A DNA stretch of 8,489 bases from Bacillota bacterium (GTDB lineage: Bacteria; Bacillota_E; Sulfobacillia; Sulfobacillales; Sulfobacillaceae), in the NCBI GenBank assembly GCA_021802225.1, contig JAKAAS010000056.1:1-8489 (forward strand), read 5' to 3'. Positions 5,499 to 8,489 of this stretch are shown one piece after another (position 1 is the first letter of the stretch; each line of letters begins with the position of its first letter). A program made the position numbers and the translations under genes. The notes under the pieces were generated by a model that saw only the letters and a program-made list of their open reading frames with translations, had not been told where the DNA came from and did not search any database.

Positions 5499-5514
5499 TG
5501 TTCAACGTTGAACA
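5499..5514. promoter_or_regulatory. parS: parS-like site 4
   Basis: An identical 16-bp core, palindromic to 18 bp (5498-5515), 294 bp from site 3. A separate small inverted repeat GAACGA/TCGTTC lies just upstream (5483-5496), and CCTTGC/GCAAGG just downstream (5515-5532). Confidence 0.85.
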
Positions 5515-5529
5515 CCTTGCCAGGGAGCA

Positions 5530-5683
5530 AGGCGCCGAGACACTTCCTACTGGTTACACGATGTCGATGCGGGTTTTGGCTCGCGATGCGCTGCTGCAAG
5601 GTAGCGTGATCTGGTAGTTGGCAGGATTCGGAGACGCGACGGGTCGGGGAGTTAAAGCACTCCGAATCGCGTTCTCGGCGCCT
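5530..5683. repeat. Nested inverted repeats between parS sites 4 and 5
   Basis: An outer perfect 11-bp inverted repeat, AGGCGCCGAGA (5530-5540) and TCTCGGCGCCT (5673-5683), encloses an inner perfect 9-bp inverted repeat, GATTCGGAG (5625-5633) and CTCCGAATC (5660-5668). The right outer arm ends on the first base of parS site 5. They could be remnants of a small insertion, a second protein's binding sites, or a cruciform. Confidence 0.5.
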
Positions 5684-5698
5684 GTTCAACGTTGAACA
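5683..5698. promoter_or_regulatory. parS: parS-like site 5
   Basis: An identical 16-bp core, palindromic to 20 bp (5681-5700), 184 bp from site 4 and 35 bp before the next gene. Confidence 0.85.
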
Positions 5699-5735
5699 GG
5701 GTGACAAGACTCCCTGACACAAAAGGAGGCCACGG

Positions 5736-5924
5736 ATGAACGATCCCATACACATTGACACAGACTTTGCCCGCATCACGGTCGATCCGAAGGGGACTCA
5801 GGATCACGAGTTCTTGCTGGAGCATGCGCTACATCAGTTGATGGCTATCTATCGGGAGACATATGGGTATGATGCGACGGTCGCCGTCCTGGACAAGCTC
5901 TATGGCTACCACGGACGCGCATGA
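5736..5924 (+). CDS. Small protein of unknown function, first of a two-gene unit
   Basis: This 62-residue acidic protein is preceded by a strong ribosome binding site (AAGGAGG, 5723-5729, 6 bases before ATG), which is the main reason to believe it is a gene. The N-terminal third looks like a strand-rich segment (HIDTDFARITVD). Residues about 24-57 are predicted helical (EFLLEHALHQLMAIYRETYG, then TVAVLDKLYGY). I see no signal peptide, membrane segment or known motif. It starts 35 bp after the last parS site, and its last 23 bp overlap the likely start of the WGR gene, so the two are probably co-translated. Confidence 0.65.
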   Translation: MNDPIHIDTDFARITVDPKGTQDHEFLLEHALHQLMAIYRETYGYDATVAVLDKLYGYHGRA

Positions 5925-6168
5925 CCCGCGTGGGTGGGCAGGGACACGGGTTGTGCCCGCAAAGAACTGCTATCGGTGGTATCGGGTGTGGGTGCAACCC
6001 GACCTGTTTAACGACTGGGTCGTCTGGACGGCATGGGGACGGTTGGGGTCCGCACAATATCGCCAACGCCTTTACCCCGTCCCCGACCGTGAGAGCGCAG
6101 CCGCCTTGGTCCAGCACATCATTGACCGCAAGATCCGACGAGGCTACCGTTCTCAGCGGTCATTTTAG
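5902..6168 (+). CDS. Stand-alone WGR-domain protein
   Basis: This 88-residue protein is nearly all WGR domain. CYRWYRVWVQPDLF (23-36) begins the fold, WVVWTAWGRLG (39-49) holds the signature Trp45-Gly46-Arg47, and DRKIRRGY (75-82) is the usual closing helix and GY. WGR domains bind nucleic-acid ends in PARP enzymes; short bacterial versions are known on mobile elements but poorly understood. ATG 5902 is chosen because it precedes the domain closely; it has no clear ribosome binding site and overlaps the upstream gene, suggesting coupling. An in-frame ATG at 5863 is possible. Its stop overlaps the stop of the convergent fic gene by 4 bp (6165-6168), with no terminator between them. Confidence 0.75.
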   Translation: MATTDAHDPRGWAGTRVVPAKNCYRWYRVWVQPDLFNDWVVWTAWGRLGSAQYRQRLYPVPDRESAAALVQHIIDRKIRRGYRSQRSF

Positions 6169-6863
6169 TCACGCTCTAGCTCCGATGCCCGCGTCTGTCT
6201 CACGCCACGGTCGGGAGCCCTCGTCATCCATTCTCGAATTAGGGTCTCCAACGCCGCGTATGAGCGAAACCGGTGGAGTATCACATAGGCTTCGTACTCC
6301 ACGAGATCTTCGGTCATCATCGCCCGGGCTTCCGTAAGACTAGGGAACGCCCGCGCCAGCACTTTCTTGTTCCGAGCGATATACAACCGATCCCGGGCGG
6401 CTTCGGTGTGCTTACTCAGGCCCCAATCCAGCACAAAGCCGGCCTGACGGGCCCATTGGCGCGTGAAGGTTCTTAGTGTGCGGCTATTGCCTTCGACAAA
6501 TGGGTGCTAATAATCGAGGTCACCATAGAGTTGCGCCAGGTATGCCGCAAACTGCGCCAAGGACATTCCTTGTGCATCGCACGGGTTCCTAATGGAGAGA
6601 GTGCGCGTTATGCCGGCATCCGCCAGGTCGCGTGGAGCATAGGGCACGTAATACCGGACTCCGAGGGATTCGAGAACGCGGGCTTTCACATGGGTGGAAG
6701 CATGGGGTCGGAACTGGCCAGGATAGTACTGTGGTAGATCCTGAAAGATACGGCGGTGGACCTCACACAAATGCGCCACATCGAACGCTCCTCGCACAGG
6801 GTCTTGTTCCAACTCGGTAATCCGGATGGCCACAAGAAACGCTTCGTTAATGGGAGGTTCCAT
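6165..6863 (-). pseudogene. fic: Fic (FicT/VbhT-like) toxin interrupted by an amber codon
   Basis: The minus-strand frame from ATG 6863 gives 118 codons with typical Fic features: FDVAHLCEVHRRIFQDL (residues 27-43), then GQFRP, and the helix LAQFAAYLAQLYGDLDY. Next comes TAG (6509-6507), and the same frame continues immediately with HPFVEGNSR (6506-6480), the Fic catalytic motif, and about 100 further codons to TAA 6165. The stop sits where Fic proteins usually have a hydrophobic residue, often Leu (..LHPF), so one base change from TTG would explain it. Intact Fic toxins transfer AMP to targets such as gyrase and topoisomerase IV. Here the truncated product lacks the catalytic His, so it should be inactive unless the stop is read through. 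A sequencing error is the alternative. Confidence 0.85.
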
Positions 6864-7068
6864 GCCCCGTGGCCACCTTCAAGGCCGCCGCTTTGAATTG
6901 CTGACAATTCAGTTCACCATGGATATACCGCGTGAACAGTGCTTCTGCATCGGCGTTCAAACTCAATCCTTCAAGGCCAATGCTATGCCGCGCAAAATCC
7001 ACGGCGACTTGCCGTTTCGCACGTTCAGCCACGTCAATTCTGACGGGGGTCGACGACTGTGCCATCAT
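6847..7068 (-). CDS. ficA: VbhA/FicA-type antitoxin of a class I Fic module
   Basis: This 73-residue protein carries the inhibitory motif SIGLEG (29-34), matching [S/T]xxxE[G/N], whose Glu reaches into the Fic active site and blocks productive ATP binding. The context VAVDFARHSIGLEGLSLN followed by RYIHGEL matches the small VbhA/FicA antitoxins. It overlaps fic by 17 bp and the upstream immA-like gene by 35 bp. AGGAGG lies very close to the first of two adjacent ATG codons (7068, 7065), so the second may be the real start. A TATACT (7092-7087) could be a -10 for independent expression, but no -35 is visible. It is intact although its toxin partner is broken. Confidence 0.85.
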   Translation of the reverse strand: MMAQSSTPVRIDVAERAKRQVAVDFARHSIGLEGLSLNADAEALFTRYIHGELNCQQFKAAALKVATGHGTSH

Positions 7069-7579
7069 GACTCCTCCTTTCCCTACAGTATACCGCGTTT
7101 TGTCGGTGCCCGATGCCTAATTCCTGCATCCGCCAGGCCACGGCCGGTCGACTCAAGCGCAGGTGTCGTGCCAGCGCGGCTGTGTCGGTACCCAATTGCG
7201 AATACAAACTCCACATCAGTTCGGCCGGCATCAGAAATTCGCGCGCAAAACTATCCGCTTCACGTTCCATGGACTCGTTCCGCTCCGTGGGATCCTGATG
7301 CCATAGGCCGCGTTGTTCGACCCCGTGTTGCAAGATATGTCCCATCTCATGCGTGAGCGTCCACTGCCGCCGTACCCACGCTTGCGATCGATTGACGAGG
7401 ATGATCCATCCATCACCCGTGACTATGGAGAGTCCATCCCACGCATCGGGCCTCGTATCCCGTGGCGACCCTGTGACGACGATACCAAGCGTGTCAGCCA
7501 ACGTATTCGGACTGGGAACGGTTGGACACCTCCATTCAATCCGGTGCAAGCATTCTTCCGCATAGGTCTTTGGCGTCAC
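7034..7579 (-). CDS. immA: ImmA/IrrE-family metallopeptidase
   Basis: This 181-residue protein has the zinc-peptidase motif HEMGH (His77, Glu78, His81) followed by EREADSFAREFLMPAELM (105-122), where Glu107 is the expected third zinc ligand. The C-terminal part, LARHLRLSRPAVAWRMQELG (137-156), is the small helix-turn-helix-like tail typical of the family. ImmA-type enzymes cleave a partner XRE repressor, as ImmA does to ImmR in ICEBs1 when DNA damage or other signals act. The partner here is almost certainly the upstream gene, since GTG 7579 overlaps its stop by 4 bp. The end overlaps the antitoxin start by 35 bp, tying the Fic module to this circuit. The symbol is by family, not proven orthology. 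Confidence 0.88.
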   Translation of the reverse strand: MTPKTYAEECLHRIEWRCPTVPSPNTLADTLGIVVTGSPRDTRPDAWDGLSIVTGDGWIILVNRSQAWVRRQWTLTHEMGHILQHGVEQRGLWHQDPTERNESMEREADSFAREFLMPAELMWSLYSQLGTDTAALARHLRLSRPAVAWRMQELGIGHRQNAVYCRERRSHDGTVVDPRQN

Positions 7580-7962
7580 GCTTTACCCTCACTCTCGCGC
7601 GTTTGTTGCCTTTTGTGCAATTGATACAGGGCATAATTCACGAGCTCCCGAAAATCGTCATCGCCTAGCTCGCGGTGGGCCCGCAAAAACACGCTCATTT
7701 CTTCTGGAATGTCCCGGGGACTTGTAATATACCCTGCCGCTCGCAATAAGTCGTCGTAGGATACGCGCAGGTGCGGCGCTAACCGCTTTAATATCTCCGG
7801 CGACGGCGGATGCGACAACATGCCCCGGCGGATCCGCGATAAGTACCCATTGCTGACATCGGCATAGAGCGCAATCTGATTCATGCTGACGTCTTTCCGT
7901 GCAGTGATTGCCGCATCGATCAATGCGGCTACACGCTGGACTGCTTCGCGCAAGTCGGCCAC
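7576..7962 (-). CDS. XRE-family transcriptional regulator (ImmR-like)
   Basis: This 128-residue protein has a helix-turn-helix of the Cro/CI type at about 27-72: SMNQIALYADVSNGYLSRI contains the recognition helix, followed by PSPEILKRLAPHLRV and DDLLRAAGYI. A C-terminal helical segment (about 86-117) is probably for dimerisation. GTG 7962 is the start, with AAGGGGGTGA as ribosome binding site (7976-7967). It heads a four-gene overlapping operon (regulator, peptidase, Fic antitoxin, Fic toxin) and is divergent from the ImmA-like gene at 8153, so it probably controls one or both promoters in 7963-8152. It is the likely substrate or partner of the adjoining metallopeptidase. Confidence 0.85.
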   Translation of the reverse strand: MADLREAVQRVAALIDAAITARKDVSMNQIALYADVSNGYLSRIRRGMLSHPPSPEILKRLAPHLRVSYDDLLRAAGYITSPRDIPEEMSVFLRAHRELGDDDFRELVNYALYQLHKRQQTRESEGKA

Positions 7963-8022
7963 GATGTCACCCCCTTATGCGCCATCCTACGTGATCCCTG
8001 TTCTCTATACAATATTCCTTTC

Positions 8023-8046
8023 TTATTTTCTGTTTTTTAAAAGCAT
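8023..8046 (-). CDS. Possible 7-codon leader peptide before the XRE gene
   Basis: On the minus strand AGGAGGGA (8058-8051) is followed at ideal distance by ATG (8046-8044) and a seven-codon frame, MLLKNRK, ending TAA (8025-8023). This is about 60 bp before the XRE start. The well-placed ribosome binding site is the only evidence. It may be a leader peptide, a decayed gene start or chance. Confidence 0.25.
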   Translation of the reverse strand: MLLKNRK

Positions 8047-8101
8047 AAATTCCCTCCTAATTGTTTCTTTTGTGCAATCGTTTCCGCTATACTATTCCCG
8101 C

Positions 8102-8120
8102 AGGGTTGCCCGGCAACCCT
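8102..8120 (+). other. Hairpin in the 5' leader of the ImmA-like gene
   Basis: AGGGTTGC (8102-8109) and GCAACCCT (8113-8120) form a perfect 8-bp stem with a 3-base loop. It is placed after the -10-like box, so near the start of the transcript. Confidence 0.5.
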
Positions 8121-8127
8121 ATAAGTA

Positions 8128-8139
8128 TCCCCTAGGGGA
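8128..8139. promoter_or_regulatory. 12-bp palindrome overlapping the ribosome binding site region
   Basis: TCCCCTAGGGGA is a perfect palindrome directly before AAAGGA, the likely ribosome binding site of the 8153 gene. It could be an operator, or in RNA could limit access to the ribosome binding site. Confidence 0.45.
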
Positions 8140-8152
8140 AAGGATGGGTTTT

Positions 8153-8455
8153 ATGACATATACGTTGGAATTACACACTTCCGAATGTTTTATGCGCGCA
8201 CTTGTTCGGCAAATGCAACCGTTCTTGCCTTTTATTCTTCAGAATGTCCCTACTTACAGCATGTCGTTCATCGCTCGTTGGCACTGGGCCCATCATGTGG
8301 CCCACCTCTGTTTGCACAGAGATCGAGTTATGACTTGCCATCAAGCCTCGCCCCTCGAAGAATTTGAAGCGGACTTTGGAGCGTCACTAATTATGGCTTA
8401 TACCGGGATTGTTCACCACTGCGGAACCGTCCCAGACGAGCGCGTTGTCCTGTAA
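8153..8455 (+). CDS. Small ImmA/IrrE-like protein lacking the catalytic Glu
   Basis: This is a 100-residue protein. WAHHVAHLCLHRD (45-57) lines up with the family pattern xAHExAHxLLHRD, keeping both zinc-ligand histidines (His47, His51) but with His48 in place of the catalytic Glu. PLEEFEADFGASLIM (67-81) lines up with the second family motif ExEAxxFAxxLLM, with Glu72 as candidate third ligand. The intact neighbour on the other strand has the same two blocks at similar spacing. If the alignment is right, this is a zinc-binding but proteolytically dead relative, perhaps a decoy or sensor for the XRE regulator. ATG 8153 is chosen for AAAGGA about 8 bases upstream; ATG 8144 is an alternative. 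Without a structure or alignment search the family call is moderate. Confidence 0.5.
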   Translation: MTYTLELHTSECFMRALVRQMQPFLPFILQNVPTYSMSFIARWHWAHHVAHLCLHRDRVMTCHQASPLEEFEADFGASLIMAYTGIVHHCGTVPDERVVL

Positions 8456-8489
8456 TTTTCCGCTACAACAACCCGCTTCTCAAAGATCA

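Larger units (their letters stand above)
4977..5700. other. Plasmid centromere region, gene-free
   Basis: About 720 bp between parB and the next gene hold five perfect parS-like sites and no convincing ORF. The frames that cross it lack ribosome binding sites, and their translations read straight through the parS repeats (FNVE). Irregular spacing (114, 106, 294, 184 bp) argues against a simple tandem duplication. A lone half-site TGTTCA (5045-5050) lies between sites 1 and 2. Confidence 0.8.
7963..8152. promoter_or_regulatory. Divergent AT-rich intergenic control region
   Basis: This region lies between the divergent XRE operon and the 8153 gene. The middle (about 8005-8070) is strikingly AT-rich compared with the genes around it. 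A -10-like TATACT on the plus strand is at 8088-8093 without a good -35. CTATAC recurs at 8005-8010 and 8087-8092, each followed within a few bases by TATTCC, and may mark operator half-sites. I could not define promoters with confidence. Confidence 0.5.

Noticed and set aside
4985..5698. The five identical repeats as a CRISPR-like array.
   Set aside because: The repeats are short perfect palindromes at irregular spacing of 90 to 280 bp and follow parB; parS is the clear explanation.
5495..5779. A minus-strand frame across parS sites 4 and 5.
   Set aside because: It consists largely of repeat and palindrome sequence and runs into the start of a better-supported plus-strand gene.
5921..6337. 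A 138-codon plus-strand frame overlapping the WGR gene and fic.
   Set aside because: It is out of frame with the WGR domain, antisense to the Fic frame, and lacks any recognisable motif.
6826..7356. A 176-codon plus-strand frame antisense to ficA and the ImmA gene.
   Set aside because: The minus strand encodes recognisable families with motifs and ribosome binding sites there; this is a shadow frame.
7883..8152. An N-terminal extension of the ImmA-like gene with a hydrophobic, membrane-like stretch.
   Set aside because: The extension translates the AT-rich divergent control region and the antisense of the XRE gene; ribosome binding site and palindromes place the start at 8153 or 8144.

Overview
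The window looks like a low-copy plasmid (or a plasmid-derived integrated element) of a moderately GC-rich Gram-positive host. Support comes from a replication initiator with a HTH_36-like N-terminus next to an iteron array, a complete ParA/ParB/parS partition locus, and several genes with strong Shine-Dalgarno sequences (AGGAGG type). A Sulfobacillus- or Alicyclobacillus-like Firmicute is my guess from overall feel. It is not proven by any single marker here.

Layout. Positions 1-149 hold the C-terminal end of an ORF cut by the window edge, closed by a perfect 10-bp hairpin. Positions 150-963 carry no convincing protein gene. They hold a probable small RNA on the minus strand (about 428-352), two convergent intrinsic terminators (469-502 plus, 522-550 minus), a long hairpin (582-611), and the replication origin: four 23-bp iterons (TTTTTGATAGT core) inside 638-836, plus an inverted half-iteron just before the initiator gene. 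The initiator rep is 964-2436. A near-consensus promoter (TTGACA-N17-TATAGT, 2488-2516) then drives a tight five-gene run: hicA, hicB, a 59-residue ribbon-helix-helix protein, parA and parB (2541-4997). The last codons of parB lie inside a 32-bp palindrome, which is the first of five parS-like sites (TGTTCAACGTTGAACA) spread over 4985-5698. That centromere region has no convincing gene but contains nested inverted repeats.

Right half. Two small overlapping plus-strand genes follow: an unknown 62-residue protein and a stand-alone WGR-domain protein (5736-6168). Converging on them from the right is a minus-strand operon, 7962 to 6165: an XRE regulator, an ImmA/IrrE metallopeptidase, a VbhA/FicA-type antitoxin, and a Fic toxin gene. 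The Fic gene has an in-frame amber codon exactly one codon before its HPFVEGNSR catalytic motif. Consecutive genes in this operon overlap by 4, 35 and 17 bp. Divergent from it, a 100-residue plus-strand gene (8153-8455) resembles an ImmA/IrrE domain in which the catalytic Glu of HExxH is replaced by His.

How it works together (inference): iteron-controlled replication, active segregation and two toxin-antitoxin modules stabilise the replicon. HicAB is wired into the partition operon, and FicAT into an XRE-ImmA regulatory circuit. The FicT toxin appears to have been disarmed by a nonsense mutation while its antitoxin stayed intact.
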